Assembly (NCBI RefSeq): GCF_018917965.1
Contig: NZ_JAHLPP010000001.1
Coordinates: 930,001-994,000 of the forward strand
Direction of reading: 5' to 3'
Source: Pseudoflavonifractor sp. MSJ-37
GTDB lineage: Bacteria > Bacillota > Clostridia > Oscillospirales > Oscillospiraceae
Length of the DNA stretch: 64,000 nucleotides
Shown: piece after piece, positions 8,278 through 16,799 of the stretch
Layout of the letters: each line of letters starts with the position of its first letter
How positions within the stretch are numbered: position 1 is the stretch's first letter
The notes under the pieces: model-generated
The model's database searches: none
The model's input: only the letters and a program-made list of their open reading frames with translations
Told to the model about the DNA's origin: nothing
Program-made: the position numbers and the translations under genes

Positions 8278-9639
8278 TCACTTGCCCATGCCCGCGGCCA
8301 GGGCGCGCAGGGCGATGGCGCACTCCAGGCGCTTCTTCTCCAGAGCACAGCCCACCTTGTGAGGATGCTCGATATTGCCGTTCACCAGCAGATTGGAGGC
8401 ACTGCATCCGCCGCTGCAATAGAAGCGGGCCCAGCACTTGGAACACTCCTCGCGGGTGTAGATGTTCAGCGCGGCGAAGCGGCTGGAGATCTCCCGGTCG
8501 AAAGTGCCCTCATAGATGTTGCCCAGTTTATACTCTTCATTGCCGACGAACTGGTGGCAGGGGTAGATGTCGCCCTCCGGGGTGATGGCCACATACTCAC
8601 AGCCGGCACCACAGCCACGCAGACGCTTGATCACACAGGGTCCCTGAGCCAGATCCACATTGAAATGGAAGAAGTTGGTCTCCGGATGGTCCTTCAGATA
8701 CTCGGCCAGTTTCTCATACTCGGCCTCCAGACCGGGCAGGTCAGCTTCCTGGAGGGCATAGGGGTCCTCCTCCTTCCCGACCACAGGCTCCACAGAGATG
8801 TTCTTTCCGATGGAGGCCAGCGCCTTCACATCCTCAGCGAAGTCCTTGTGGAATCGGGTGAAGGTGCCGCGCAGATAGTAGTCCTTGGTCCCCCGGCCCT
8901 CGATCAGCTTCTTGAACTTAGGCACGATGATGTCATAGCTCCCCTTCCCGCCGGCGGTGGGGCGGAGCTCATCGTTGACCTCCTTGCGGCCATCCAGGGA
9001 GAGGACAGCGTTGGACATCTCCCGGTTGATATACTCGATGTTCTCATCGTTCAGGAGCATGCCGTTGGTGGTGATGGTGAAGCGGAAGCACTTCCCCTTC
9101 TCCTTCTCCAGAGAGCGGGCATAGGCCACGGTCTCCTTCACGGTCTCCATCGCCATCAGAGGCTCGCCGCCAAAGAAGTCTACCTCGATGTTGCGGCGGG
9201 GGCCGGACTTCTCCACCACGAAATCGATGGCCTTCTTGGCGGTCTCCACGTCCATCGTCATCCGGTGGCCAGTGCCGAAATCACCGGTAGAGGCAAAGCA
9301 GTATTTGCACCGCAGATTGCAGTCGTGGGACACATGGAGGCACAGCGCCTTGACCAGCGCCGCCTGCTGCATAGAGGCGGCCTTTTCCCGGTCGATGTAA
9401 TCGTCCTCCTCGAAGAGCAGGCCCTGATCTGCCAGCCCGCGCAGCTCCTGCCACGCCTCCTCCAGCGCCTGGGCATCGTACTGAGGAAGCTTTGCTGTGA
9501 TATCTGTGGGGCAGTGCTCGGCCATGGGCGGGACGACCTGCTCCAACAGATGATAGGTGAGCTCGTCCAGCACATGGACCGCACCGCTGTTCACATCCAC
9601 CGCGATATTGACTCCAAGAGCCTGAAAGGTATGTACCAT
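8278..9639 (-). CDS. scfB: SCIFF peptide radical-SAM/SPASM maturase
   Basis: Radical SAM enzyme that installs thioether crosslinks from the SCIFF cysteines (ranthipeptide maturation). The N-terminal region (residues 1-95) looks like a peptide-recognition domain. The CxxxCxxC motif is Cys107, Cys111 and Cys114 (HDCNLRCKYCFAS) and binds the SAM [4Fe-4S] cluster. The C-terminal SPASM/auxiliary-cluster region has many cysteines (RGCGAGCEYV, IYPCHQF, EECSKCWARFYCSGGC, VGCALE). Start chosen at MVHTFQ: GGAGG lies 11 bases upstream, and the longer in-frame reading would run into the terminator region. It lies directly downstream of the SCIFF peptide gene. The 453-residue length fits the family. Confidence 0.96.
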   Translation of the reverse strand: MVHTFQALGVNIAVDVNSGAVHVLDELTYHLLEQVVPPMAEHCPTDITAKLPQYDAQALEEAWQELRGLADQGLLFEEDDYIDREKAASMQQAALVKALCLHVSHDCNLRCKYCFASTGDFGTGHRMTMDVETAKKAIDFVVEKSGPRRNIEVDFFGGEPLMAMETVKETVAYARSLEKEKGKCFRFTITTNGMLLNDENIEYINREMSNAVLSLDGRKEVNDELRPTAGGKGSYDIIVPKFKKLIEGRGTKDYYLRGTFTRFHKDFAEDVKALASIGKNISVEPVVGKEEDPYALQEADLPGLEAEYEKLAEYLKDHPETNFFHFNVDLAQGPCVIKRLRGCGAGCEYVAITPEGDIYPCHQFVGNEEYKLGNIYEGTFDREISSRFAALNIYTREECSKCWARFYCSGGCSASNLLVNGNIEHPHKVGCALEKKRLECAIALRALAAGMGK

Positions 9640-9726
9640 GTCTTTTCTTTCCTCCAAGATTTGAATGTCCGGTCCCCACGGGCCGCAGGCACGCGGGCGG
9701 CTGTGGTGAGGGCTCACGGCATGGAA

Positions 9727-9751
9727 AAAGGGTGGGAAAGCCCCACCCTTT
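9727..9751 (-). terminator. Intercistronic terminator/attenuator between scfA and scfB
   Basis: A perfect 10-bp stem (9727-9736 with 9742-9751) with a 5-base loop is followed on the minus strand by a T-rich tract (CCCTTTTTCC). It lies 26 bases after the scfA stop codon. It should end most transcripts after the peptide gene and let some reach the maturase gene. Confidence 0.85.
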
Positions 9752-9776
9752 CAACCGTGTCTGGTCGCTTCGACTC

Positions 9777-9920
9777 TTACTTCTCGTTCTCGCACTTCTG
9801 GTTGGCGACGGTGCAAGAGGTCTTACAGGCGGACTGGCAAGAGGTCTGGCACTCGCCGCAGCCGCCGTGAGCGGCGCTCTTCTTCAGGGTAGCGCCGTTG
9901 AGCGTCTTGATATGCTTCAT
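9777..9920 (-). CDS. scfA: SCIFF (six-cysteine) ranthipeptide precursor
   Basis: A 47-residue peptide beginning MKHIKTLNGATLKKSAAHGG, with six cysteines at residues 21, 24, 28, 32, 36 and 43 (CGECQTSCQSACKTSC, then NQKC) and an acidic end. Six Cys in the C-terminal half of a ~45-residue peptide is the definition of the SCIFF family, almost universal in Clostridia. In related clostridia it is converted to a thioether-bridged peptide by the adjacent radical SAM enzyme and has been linked to quorum sensing or redox roles; its role here is inference. A GGGAGG ribosome binding site lies 10 bases from the ATG. Confidence 0.96.
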   Translation of the reverse strand: MKHIKTLNGATLKKSAAHGGCGECQTSCQSACKTSCTVANQKCENEK

Positions 9921-9958
9921 TTCTGTTTCCCTCCCAATTCATTCAGGATATCGGTGTT

Positions 9959-9987
9959 AGTATACCATAGCCCGGACTTGATTTCAA
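9959..9987 (-). promoter_or_regulatory. Sigma-A promoter of the SCIFF peptide gene
   Basis: Minus strand TTGAAA, 17 bases, TATACT, 39 bases upstream of the scfA start. The -35 abuts the stop codon of the upstream membrane-protein gene, so the SCIFF genes have their own promoter. Confidence 0.7.
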
Positions 9988-10419
9988 TCATTTTCGCCGT
10001 TTTTTCTTTGGGAGCACCAGCCGGTCCACTAGGCCGGCCCCGGCACCGCCGCAGAGGCAGAGCGCAGTCAAGAGCCCTGCCCCAGCGGCAGACGGTCCGC
10101 ATCGGAACAGGACTGTCCCGACTGTGAGCAGGAACAGGGCGTGTGCCGCTCCGACCGCACTCCCGACCGCCAGCGCGCGCGATCCACACTGCCGCACGGT
10201 CCAGCTTCCGCCAAGGAATGCGCCGAAAAAGCACGCCGCCGCCGAGATGGCGGCCGCCCGATCCTGCCCCAGCTTCCCGGCAGACACCACTGCCGATATC
10301 CCCAGCAGGAGCGTCAGGCAGACCGCCAGCCCGATCAGTCCGCCGATCAGGATGGCTCTCCCCCAGCGGAGCAGCTGGTCATCCCGATGTTCTCCTTTCC
10401 CGTTCTCCCGTTCCGCCAT
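9988..10419 (-). CDS. TIGR04086 family membrane protein
   Basis: A 143-residue protein with four hydrophobic segments (about residues 22-45, 55-72, 82-105 and 108-130), a charged N-terminus and a basic C-terminal tail (PKKKRRK). Size and pattern match the TIGR04086 (YrzE-like) membrane family, which in clostridia is found between yajC and the SCIFF gene, as here. No catalytic or transport motif is visible. Its repeated placement next to the peptide gene suggests, but does not show, a role in export or sensing of the peptide. Start chosen after a GAGGAGG site. Confidence 0.75.
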   Translation of the reverse strand: MAERENGKGEHRDDQLLRWGRAILIGGLIGLAVCLTLLLGISAVVSAGKLGQDRAAAISAAACFFGAFLGGSWTVRQCGSRALAVGSAVGAAHALFLLTVGTVLFRCGPSAAGAGLLTALCLCGGAGAGLVDRLVLPKKKRRK

Positions 10420-10487
10420 GCCTGTGCCCTCCTCATCTCATCCTCGGTCCCATCCTATGCCGGGACGGGGCCGGATAGACGTGGAGA

Positions 10488-10528
10488 CAAAAAGCTCCCC
10501 CGGCCGTCGAACGACAGCCGGGGGAGCT
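10488..10528 (-). terminator. Intrinsic terminator of yajC
   Basis: A 12-bp stem (10493-10504 with 10517-10528) extended by an inner 4-bp stem is followed on the minus strand by TTTTTG. It separates yajC from the TIGR04086 gene. Confidence 0.9.
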
Positions 10529-10546
10529 GGATGAGGTCGGTCCCGT

Positions 10547-10894
10547 TTACTTCGTGGTCTCCTCAGTCTGAGTACCCTTGGTAGAGACGGCCCATTTGGT
10601 GAACTCCACACGGACGCGGTCAGCGCCGGTCTCGATGACGACGGTGTTCTCCTTCACAGCGCAGATGGTACCGACGATGCCGCCGATGGTGGTGATCACA
10701 TCGCCCACGGCCAGCTCGGAGCGCATCTTCTCCATAGCCTTCTTCCGCTTGTTCTCCGGACGGATCATCATGAAATAGAAGATCGCGAACAGGATCACCA
10801 GGGGCAGGATCATGCTGACCAGGTTGGCGGTGCTGCTGTCCGCAGTCAGGAGTGCAGTTGCAATATGGTTCAAATCGATCTCCTCCAAAATCAC
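10547..10894 (-). CDS. yajC: Preprotein translocase accessory subunit YajC
   Basis: Single-pass membrane protein of the SecDF-YajC accessory complex. The 115-residue protein has one membrane segment (about residues 24-45, NLVSMILPLVILFAIFYFMM) followed by RPENKRKKAMEKM and a small beta domain with VGDVITTIGGIVGTI, which is the YajC signature. It follows tgt, the classical tgt-yajC order. It has its own promoter in the short gap after tgt and ends at a strong terminator. No secD/secF genes are in the window. Confidence 0.95.
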   Translation of the reverse strand: MILEEIDLNHIATALLTADSSTANLVSMILPLVILFAIFYFMMIRPENKRKKAMEKMRSELAVGDVITTIGGIVGTICAVKENTVVIETGADRVRVEFTKWAVSTKGTQTEETTK

Positions 10895-10926
10895 AAAAGT
10901 CGTGTCTCGCCTTGCACGTAGAAGAT

Positions 10927-10955
10927 ATTATACGTCAGAACAGTCTGTTTGACAA
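10927..10955 (-). promoter_or_regulatory. Sigma-A promoter of yajC
   Basis: Minus strand TTGTCA, 17 bases, TATAAT, in the gap between tgt and yajC. Confidence 0.65.
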
Positions 10956-10992
10956 GTCTTTCCGGGGATCTTTTCCGGGAACGGTCTGTTTT

Positions 10993-12123
10993 TTACAGCC
11001 GCCGATCCAGTTTGCCGCTGTATTCCGCCCGGAACTGGTCGAAGGTGCCCTCATCCAGGGACTTGCGGATCCGGGCCATCAACTCATTGTAGAAATGCAG
11101 GTTGTGGAGCACCGCCAGACGCATGGCCAGCATCTCCCCCGCCGCGAACAGATGCCGCAGATAGGCCCGGGAGAAGCTCCGGCAGGCCGGACAGTCACAA
11201 GTGGGATCGATGGGAGAGGCGTCGGTCTTATATTTCTCGTTCTTGATGTTGATGGTGCCCTCCCAGGTGTAGAGCTTCCCGTGCCGGGCGTTCCGGGCCG
11301 GCATGACGCAGTCGAAGAAGTCCACGCCCCGAGCCACCGCCTCGATGATGTTGGAGGGGGTGCCCACGCCCATGAGATAACGGGGCTTGTCCTTGGGCAT
11401 ATGGGGCTCCACCACATCGATGATGTCATACATGACCTGCGTAGGCTCGCCTACCGCCAGACCGCCGATGGCATAGCCGTCACAGTCGATCTTGGCCGTC
11501 TCCTTCATATGCCACACCCGCAGATCCGGGTAGGTGGCGCCCTGGTTGATGCCGAAGAGCATCTGCTTGGGATTCACCGTATCCGGCAGGGCGTTGAGCC
11601 GGTCATGCTCCTTTTTACACCGCTCCAGCCAGCGGAGGGTCCGCTCGCAGGATGCCTTGGCATAGTCATAGGCGGCTGGATTCTCTACACACTCGTCGAA
11701 GGCCATCGCGATGTCCGAGCCCAGGTCGGACTGGATCTGCATAGACTCCTCCGGCCCCATGAAGATCCGGCGGCCGTCGATGTGGGAGGCGAACGTGACG
11801 CCCTCCTCCCTGATCTTCCGCAGACCGGACAGGGAGAACACCTGGAACCCGCCGGAATCCGTGAGGATGGGCCCCTTCCAGTCCATGAAAGCGTGGAGGC
11901 CGCCCATAGCCCGGACCACATCGTTTCCAGGGCGCAGATGCAGGTGGTAGGTGTTGGAGAGCTCCACCTGACAGCCGATCGCCTCCAGGTCGTGGGAGGA
12001 CACAGCGCCTTTGATCGCCGCCTGGGTCCCTACGTTCATGAATACCGGGGTCTGGACCACTCCGTGGGCGCACTGGAACACACCGCGCCGGGCCTTCCCC
12101 TCCGTCTTGATCACTTCAAACAC
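10993..12123 (-). CDS. tgt: Queuine/preQ1 tRNA-ribosyltransferase
   Basis: Exchanges guanine for the queuine precursor preQ1 at position 34 of tRNAs with GUN anticodons. The TIM-barrel enzyme has the nucleophile/acid region (LTDSGGFQVFSL for the first Asp, and PARNARHG near the second), the conserved GGLAVGEP loop, and a zinc site CDCPACRS with a downstream HNLHFY. The length of 376 residues is typical. The start is GTG, with GGAG 9 bases upstream. It works with queA, located upstream on the same strand, in queuosine synthesis. Confidence 0.97.
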   Translation of the reverse strand: MFEVIKTEGKARRGVFQCAHGVVQTPVFMNVGTQAAIKGAVSSHDLEAIGCQVELSNTYHLHLRPGNDVVRAMGGLHAFMDWKGPILTDSGGFQVFSLSGLRKIREEGVTFASHIDGRRIFMGPEESMQIQSDLGSDIAMAFDECVENPAAYDYAKASCERTLRWLERCKKEHDRLNALPDTVNPKQMLFGINQGATYPDLRVWHMKETAKIDCDGYAIGGLAVGEPTQVMYDIIDVVEPHMPKDKPRYLMGVGTPSNIIEAVARGVDFFDCVMPARNARHGKLYTWEGTINIKNEKYKTDASPIDPTCDCPACRSFSRAYLRHLFAAGEMLAMRLAVLHNLHFYNELMARIRKSLDEGTFDQFRAEYSGKLDRRL

Positions 12124-12184
12124 GAGAAAACTCCTTTTCCTGTTTCTTCATTCCGTTCCCTCCGCTGGAACAGCCGCCTGATCG

Positions 12185-12586
12185 TCACAGGCTCTGGATG
12201 AGACGTACTGCCTCCTGGACCAGTCGGCTCATGGACTGGGTGTCCGCGCCGACCACTATGTTGTCGCAGTGGTTCACTGGGATCAGGATCCGTCTGGCCC
12301 TGCTCTGGCCCACTGCCGCCGCCATCGCCGGCGTGATCTCTCCCAGCAGGGCATCCGCGATCACGATCCCCACCGGGCCCACGATCACGTCCGCGGACCG
12401 GCTGTTCACGATCACCGCGTTCTCGCCGGTGGCTGCCCGGTCCGGTCCGGCCTTCATCATGGCGCTGGTGGCCATACCGTTGGTCCCCACCGCAGTCACA
12501 TCCGCCTCTGGACAGGCTGTCCGCAGCGCGGCCACTACCTGCCGTCCGATCCCACCGCCCTGTCCGTCGATCACCAAGATCCGCAT
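12185..12586 (-). CDS. DUF3842 family protein
   Basis: A 133-residue protein beginning MRILVIDGQGGGIGRQVV, a Rossmann-like glycine loop that could bind a nucleotide. The rest is a small alpha/beta domain (ADVTAVGTNGMATSAMM, then VGPVGIVIADALLGEITPAMA) characteristic of DUF3842. It sits between queA and tgt on the same strand. Its function is not known; association with the queuosine genes is positional only. The ATG is chosen because GGAG lies 9 bases before it; a TTG codon between them is too close to the site. Confidence 0.8.
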   Translation of the reverse strand: MRILVIDGQGGGIGRQVVAALRTACPEADVTAVGTNGMATSAMMKAGPDRAATGENAVIVNSRSADVIVGPVGIVIADALLGEITPAMAAAVGQSRARRILIPVNHCDNIVVGADTQSMSRLVQEAVRLIQSL

Positions 12587-12700
12587 CGGTGTCAACTCCT
12601 TTCAAATCATTGTGCCACAATATCCGTAAAGTGTGTTTACTTTATTGTGATATCAGAGGCGGTCGAGCCGTCTCACTTGCTTTTTATCTGTAAAGTATTT

Positions 12701-13744
12701 TCACTTCTCACCGATATCATCCGTGATGAACATGGCATCGCCAAAGGAGAAGAATCGGTAGCGCTCCTTCACGGCCTCCTGATAGGCGGCCAGGATGTGT
12801 TCCCGGCCAGCCAGGGCGGAGACCAGCATGACCAGCGTGGACTCCGGCAGATGGAAGTTGGTGATGAGACAGTCCAGCACCTTGAACCGGTAGCCGGGAT
12901 AGATGAAGATGTTGGTCCATCCGGCGGACTCCTTCATGGTGCCGTCCTCCGCCGCCCAACTCTCGATGGTCCGGCAGGAGGTGGTGCCCACGCAGATGAC
13001 ACGACCTCCCTCCCGCTTGGTCCGATTGATGGTCTCGGCGGTCTCAGCGGAGATCATGCAGTACTCAGAGTGCATCTCATGGTCATCGATGTCCTCCTCC
13101 TTCACCGGGCGGAAGGTGCCAAGGCCTACATGGAGGGTCACATAACAGATATCCACGCCCATCTCCCGAATCTCCTCTAGGAGTTCTTTGGTGAAGTGGA
13201 GTCCAGCAGTCGGTGCGGCGGCGGAGCCCACCTCCTTGGAGTAGACGGTCTGATAGCGCTCCGGATCCTGGAGTTCCTCCTTGATATAGGGCGGCAGCGG
13301 CATCTTGCCCAGACGCTCCAAGATCTCCAGGAAGATCCCTTCGTAGTCGAAGCGGATCAGTCGGTTGCCATTGTCCAGTACCTCTACTACCTCAGCCGTG
13401 AGGAGCCCGTCGCCAAAGGAGAGCTTCGCGCCAGTACGGATCTTCCGGCCCGGACGGACCAGACATTCCCATACCTTGTCGCCCCGGTCCACCAGCAGGA
13501 GGACCTCCACGGCGCCGCCGGTGGGATCCCGGTGGCCCAGGAGCCGGGCAGGCAGGACCCGGGAGTCGTTCAGCACCAGGCAGTCGCCTTTTTTCAACAG
13601 CTTGGGCAGGTCATAGAAATGCATATGCTTCGTGGCGCCGGTATGTTTGTCCAGTACCAGCAGCCGGGAGGCGTCACGCTTCTCCAGAGGCGTCTGCGCG
13701 ATCAGCTCCTCCGGCAGCTCGAAATAAAAGTCAGATGTCTTCAT
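12701..13744 (-). CDS. queA: S-adenosylmethionine:tRNA ribosyltransferase-isomerase QueA
   Basis: Transfers and isomerises the ribosyl group of SAM onto preQ1-tRNA to give epoxyqueuosine. The 347-residue protein shows the family signature [25 protein letters not shown] at its start (residues 7 onward), [16 protein letters not shown] near 54, and [10 protein letters not shown] and [10 protein letters not shown] in the middle. It lies upstream of tgt and the DUF3842 gene on the same strand. Its start codon overlaps the SpoIID-like gene stop (ATGA), so the two genes are translationally coupled. Confidence 0.97.
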   Translation of the reverse strand: MKTSDFYFELPEELIAQTPLEKRDASRLLVLDKHTGATKHMHFYDLPKLLKKGDCLVLNDSRVLPARLLGHRDPTGGAVEVLLLVDRGDKVWECLVRPGRKIRTGAKLSFGDGLLTAEVVEVLDNGNRLIRFDYEGIFLEILERLGKMPLPPYIKEELQDPERYQTVYSKEVGSAAAPTAGLHFTKELLEEIREMGVDICYVTLHVGLGTFRPVKEEDIDDHEMHSEYCMISAETAETINRTKREGGRVICVGTTSCRTIESWAAEDGTMKESAGWTNIFIYPGYRFKVLDCLITNFHLPESTLVMLVSALAGREHILAAYQEAVKERYRFFSFGDAMFITDDIGEK

Positions 13745-15408
13745 CGGGTGATATCCACTCCTGTATAGTAGAATCTTAGGATCTGGTCATATGTATAGCC
13801 GGCCTTGGCCATGGCGTTGGCCCCATACTGGCTCATGCCCACCTGATGGCCCCAGCCGGAGCCGCTGATCACGAAATCTCCGCTCCCGGAGGTCGTGTTC
13901 CCGCCGGAGAGCTGGGCCGTGCCGGAACCGGTGATCACATAGGGTTCGGAGACGCCGCTCATCTGGGTCGTGGTACCGGTACCGTCGATGGCGTAGAGCC
14001 CGGCGGCACTGTCCAGCTTGGTGGACGAGCCGTTCACATAGACTCCTCCGCCTGTCACGCCGGTGCCCCCGGTCCGGGACACGGAATAGCGTTGGGACCG
14101 GAGCCCCAGGAAGTTCCGCACCTGCTCCTTCTGGAAGGTCCAGGTCTTCCCCGCCGCATCAGTGAACGTGACCGCCTTCACGTTGCCGGTGGGAGTGGTC
14201 TCTGTGACCTGGAGGTCCACGATCTGGGCACAGGAACGGCCGCTGTTCCGGAGCTTCGCAGTGAGTTGGTCCGCCGTGAAGCTGACGGTCCAGTTGTAGT
14301 TGGAGATCGACCCGGCCACGGAGGCCTCATAGGGATCGGTCTTGCCCAGCAGATAGGGCACCGCGTTGTTCCACACGTTCTCCGCGCTCTCCGTGGCGCC
14401 GCCGTCATGGGAGAAGTAGACCGCATCGATCAGCGATCCGTTGTACTCGATCACCTGTCCGGCAGTCTCTGCGGCCGCCCGGCGGGTACTGTCCGCCGTC
14501 TGCTTCATGCCCGGATAGGCCTGGCAGTGGGTAGAAGCGCAAAGGTCGAAGTGGCTGGCGCTGTGGGTGCTCCCCCGCATCCGGCCCAGCGCGTAGGTCC
14601 GGGCGGCACAGGCCTGAGCCTTCAGCGCCTCCAGAGGCCAGGCACTGCTCATCTCCTGCGAGATCACACAGTCGATGTAATCCTCCAGATCCAGGATGTT
14701 CACGACCGTCAAGTCCCCACCGCCGATGCGCTCATAGCGGAAGCCTCCATAGTATTTATATCCCTTGAACCAGGTAGTGGGGGCGCTGACGCCGGTCACA
14801 TCGGGCAGGACGCCCAAGGCCCGGTCCGCGCCTCCATCGAATTGGAAGAGCAGCTCTGTGGTGCCAGTCACCGCCACATCGACGGCATAAGCGCTGGTGC
14901 CCACCACATCGCCGGACAGGTCAAGCGCCGCCATGGCAGACTCCGCCTCTGCCCGGCTGAGGTAGGCACCGGTCCGGACCTGCCACTCCCCGTCGATCCA
15001 CGCTGGGAAGCCCCCGTCGATCCCGTCGGCCGCCGCTTGAGCCGCGGAGAAGCTCCCATAGCTGCCCGCCAGGCGGATGTGCCAGCAGCCGATCGCCTGG
15101 CTCCCGGAGCTGGTGTTGTAGGTCCCTCCGGATAGATAGATGTTCTGGGCCTTGAGCATGGAGATCTTCGTCTCACTCGTCCGGGCAAGCTCCACGAAGT
15201 CCTCATCGTCATCGAAATAGCCCAGCCGATAGCCGGAACCCGTGCTGTTCTCCAGATTGGCTGTGGCCAGAGCTGTGCTTCCATAGTATAATCCCACCCG
15301 GACCGGCGTGTCCCAGGAGTTACGGGCCCCCATGGCCGGGACCGGGAGCGCCGCGCTCAATGCCGCCGTCAGGCAGAGCGCGGCCATCCCCTTCCATCGT
15401 CTCTTCAT
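13741..15408 (-). CDS. SpoIID/LytB domain protein, secreted
   Basis: The 555-residue protein has a signal peptide ([27 protein letters not shown]). A SPOR-like region (residues about 90-165: [37 protein letters not shown]) may bind peptidoglycan. The SpoIID domain follows ([52 protein letters not shown]), and the C-terminus contains [30 protein letters not shown], the usual end of these proteins. SpoIID proteins are lytic transglycosylases acting on denuded glycan. At 555 residues it is longer than canonical SpoIID (about 340), so it may be a SpoIID paralogue. First gene of the queA-DUF3842-tgt unit. Confidence 0.88.
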   Translation of the reverse strand: MKRRWKGMAALCLTAALSAALPVPAMGARNSWDTPVRVGLYYGSTALATANLENSTGSGYRLGYFDDDEDFVELARTSETKISMLKAQNIYLSGGTYNTSSGSQAIGCWHIRLAGSYGSFSAAQAAADGIDGGFPAWIDGEWQVRTGAYLSRAEAESAMAALDLSGDVVGTSAYAVDVAVTGTTELLFQFDGGADRALGVLPDVTGVSAPTTWFKGYKYYGGFRYERIGGGDLTVVNILDLEDYIDCVISQEMSSAWPLEALKAQACAARTYALGRMRGSTHSASHFDLCASTHCQAYPGMKQTADSTRRAAAETAGQVIEYNGSLIDAVYFSHDGGATESAENVWNNAVPYLLGKTDPYEASVAGSISNYNWTVSFTADQLTAKLRNSGRSCAQIVDLQVTETTPTGNVKAVTFTDAAGKTWTFQKEQVRNFLGLRSQRYSVSRTGGTGVTGGGVYVNGSSTKLDSAAGLYAIDGTGTTTQMSGVSEPYVITGSGTAQLSGGNTTSGSGDFVISGSGWGHQVGMSQYGANAMAKAGYTYDQILRFYYTGVDITR

Positions 15409-15458
15409 GCTGTCCTCCGATCGTTCCGGATCTTATCACTGCAATTCAGCAAAGTGTA

Positions 15459-15487
15459 TTGACATCGACGCGTTCCTGTGCTACTCT
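15459..15487 (+). promoter_or_regulatory. Sigma-A promoter of asd-dapA
   Basis: TTGACA, 17 bases, TACTCT. A leader of about 220 bases follows before asd; I see no convincing riboswitch in it. The rest of the 298-base gap carries the divergent promoter below. Confidence 0.55.
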
Positions 15488-15566
15488 AAGAGGCACAGGA
15501 GTACGTTTCCGGCGGATACCTGTTTGCGTGGGGAAGTATGTTCGGGTCCTATCCACACATGATGAC

Positions 15567-15596
15567 ATTATAGTACAAGATCAGCCGGTGTGTAAA
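15567..15596 (-). promoter_or_regulatory. Sigma-A promoter of the SpoIID-like/queA/tgt unit
   Basis: Minus strand TTTACA, 18 bases, TATAAT, about 160 bases upstream of the SpoIID-like gene. It lies within the asd leader, so the two divergent transcripts overlap. Confidence 0.6.
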
Positions 15597-15706
15597 CCCG
15601 CTGATCTCTTTTTTATCCTGTCCGGCCTTGGCTTCAGGGCTGTGGACAGGCCCAACTTCCACCCTTCGGCATATGATGAGAACAGAAATACGGGAGGTCA
15701 ACACAA

Positions 15707-16795
15707 ATGGAAAAACTGAGAGTAGGCGTGATCGGCGGCACCGGCATGGTGGGCCAGCGTTTCGTGACCCTGATGGAGGACCATCCTTGGTTCCAGCTCA
15801 CCGTGATCGCGGCCAGTCCCCGTTCCGCGGGCAAGACTTACGAGGAGGCCATCGGCTCCCGCTGGGCCATGTCCACTCCCATGCCCGAGGAGGCCAAAAA
15901 GCTGGTGGTCATGGATGCTGAGGCCGACATGGAGAAGATCGCCGCCCAGGTGGACTTCGTCTTTTCCGCAGTGGATATGAAGAAGGAGGAGATCCAGGCG
16001 CTGGAGGAGGCCTATGCCCGCCATGAGTGTCCCGTGGTCTCCAACAACTCCGCCCACCGCTGGACCCCCGACGTGCCCATGGTCGTGCCTGAGATCAACG
16101 CGGACCATCTGGCTGTGATCCCCGCCCAGCGCAAGCGTCTGGGCACCAAGCGGGGCTTCATCGCCGTCAAGTCCAACTGCTCTCTCCAGAGCTATGTGCC
16201 AGCTCTGCATCCCCTGCGGGAGAAATACGGCCTGTCCAAGGCTCTGGTCTGCACCTATCAGGCCATCTCCGGTGCTGGCAAGACCTTCGCCACCTGGCCC
16301 GAGATGGTGGACAACGTGATCCCCTACATCGGCGGCGAGGAGGAGAAGAGCGAGCGGGAGCCTCTGAAGCTGTGGGGCCATGTGGAGAACGGCGTCATCG
16401 TCAATGCCGCCTCCCCTTCCATCACTGCCCAGTGCTTCCGGGTCGCCGCCTCCGACGGCCATATGGCGGCTGTGTTCGCCAGCTTTGACAAGAAGCCCTC
16501 TGAGGAGGAGATCCTGGAGACCTGGTCCTCCTTCAAGGGCCGTGCTCAGGAGCTGGAGCTCCCCTCTGCCCCCAAGCAGTTCCTCCACTATTTCGACGAT
16601 CCAAGCCGTCCTCAGACCAAGCTGGACCGGATGACGGAGCGCGGCATGGCGGTCTGCGTGGGCCGTCTGCGTCCCGATACCCAGTATGACTACAAGTTCG
16701 TCTGCCTGTCCCATAACACCCTGCGGGGCGCGGCGGGAGGCGCAGTCCTCCTGGCCGAGCTCCTCCACGCGGAGGGCTATCTCACGAGGAGGTAA
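15707..16795 (+). CDS. asd: Aspartate-semialdehyde dehydrogenase
   Basis: NADPH-dependent reduction of aspartyl-phosphate to aspartate semialdehyde, the branch-point of lysine/diaminopimelate, threonine and methionine synthesis. The NADP-binding GGTGMVGQRF is at residues 10-19, and the catalytic Cys is in SNCSLQSYVP. The sequence is of the archaeal/fungal-like ASADH class (TIGR00978) rather than the common bacterial one. The length of 362 residues fits. It is followed 4 bases later by dapA, giving an asd-dapA operon. Confidence 0.95.
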   Translation: MEKLRVGVIGGTGMVGQRFVTLMEDHPWFQLTVIAASPRSAGKTYEEAIGSRWAMSTPMPEEAKKLVVMDAEADMEKIAAQVDFVFSAVDMKKEEIQALEEAYARHECPVVSNNSAHRWTPDVPMVVPEINADHLAVIPAQRKRLGTKRGFIAVKSNCSLQSYVPALHPLREKYGLSKALVCTYQAISGAGKTFATWPEMVDNVIPYIGGEEEKSEREPLKLWGHVENGVIVNAASPSITAQCFRVAASDGHMAAVFASFDKKPSEEEILETWSSFKGRAQELELPSAPKQFLHYFDDPSRPQTKLDRMTERGMAVCVGRLRPDTQYDYKFVCLSHNTLRGAAGGAVLLAELLHAEGYLTRR

Positions 16796-16799
16796 GCGA

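Noticed and set aside
8233-9870. Long open frame (about 545 codons) on the plus strand opposite the SCIFF maturase gene
   Set aside because: It is an antisense shadow in GC-rich DNA; the minus strand carries the radical SAM motifs and a ribosome binding site, and the plus frame has no recognisable domain.
15488-15706. Lysine riboswitch in the asd-dapA leader
   Set aside because: The leader is about 220 bases but I cannot see the conserved lysine aptamer blocks or a terminator before asd.
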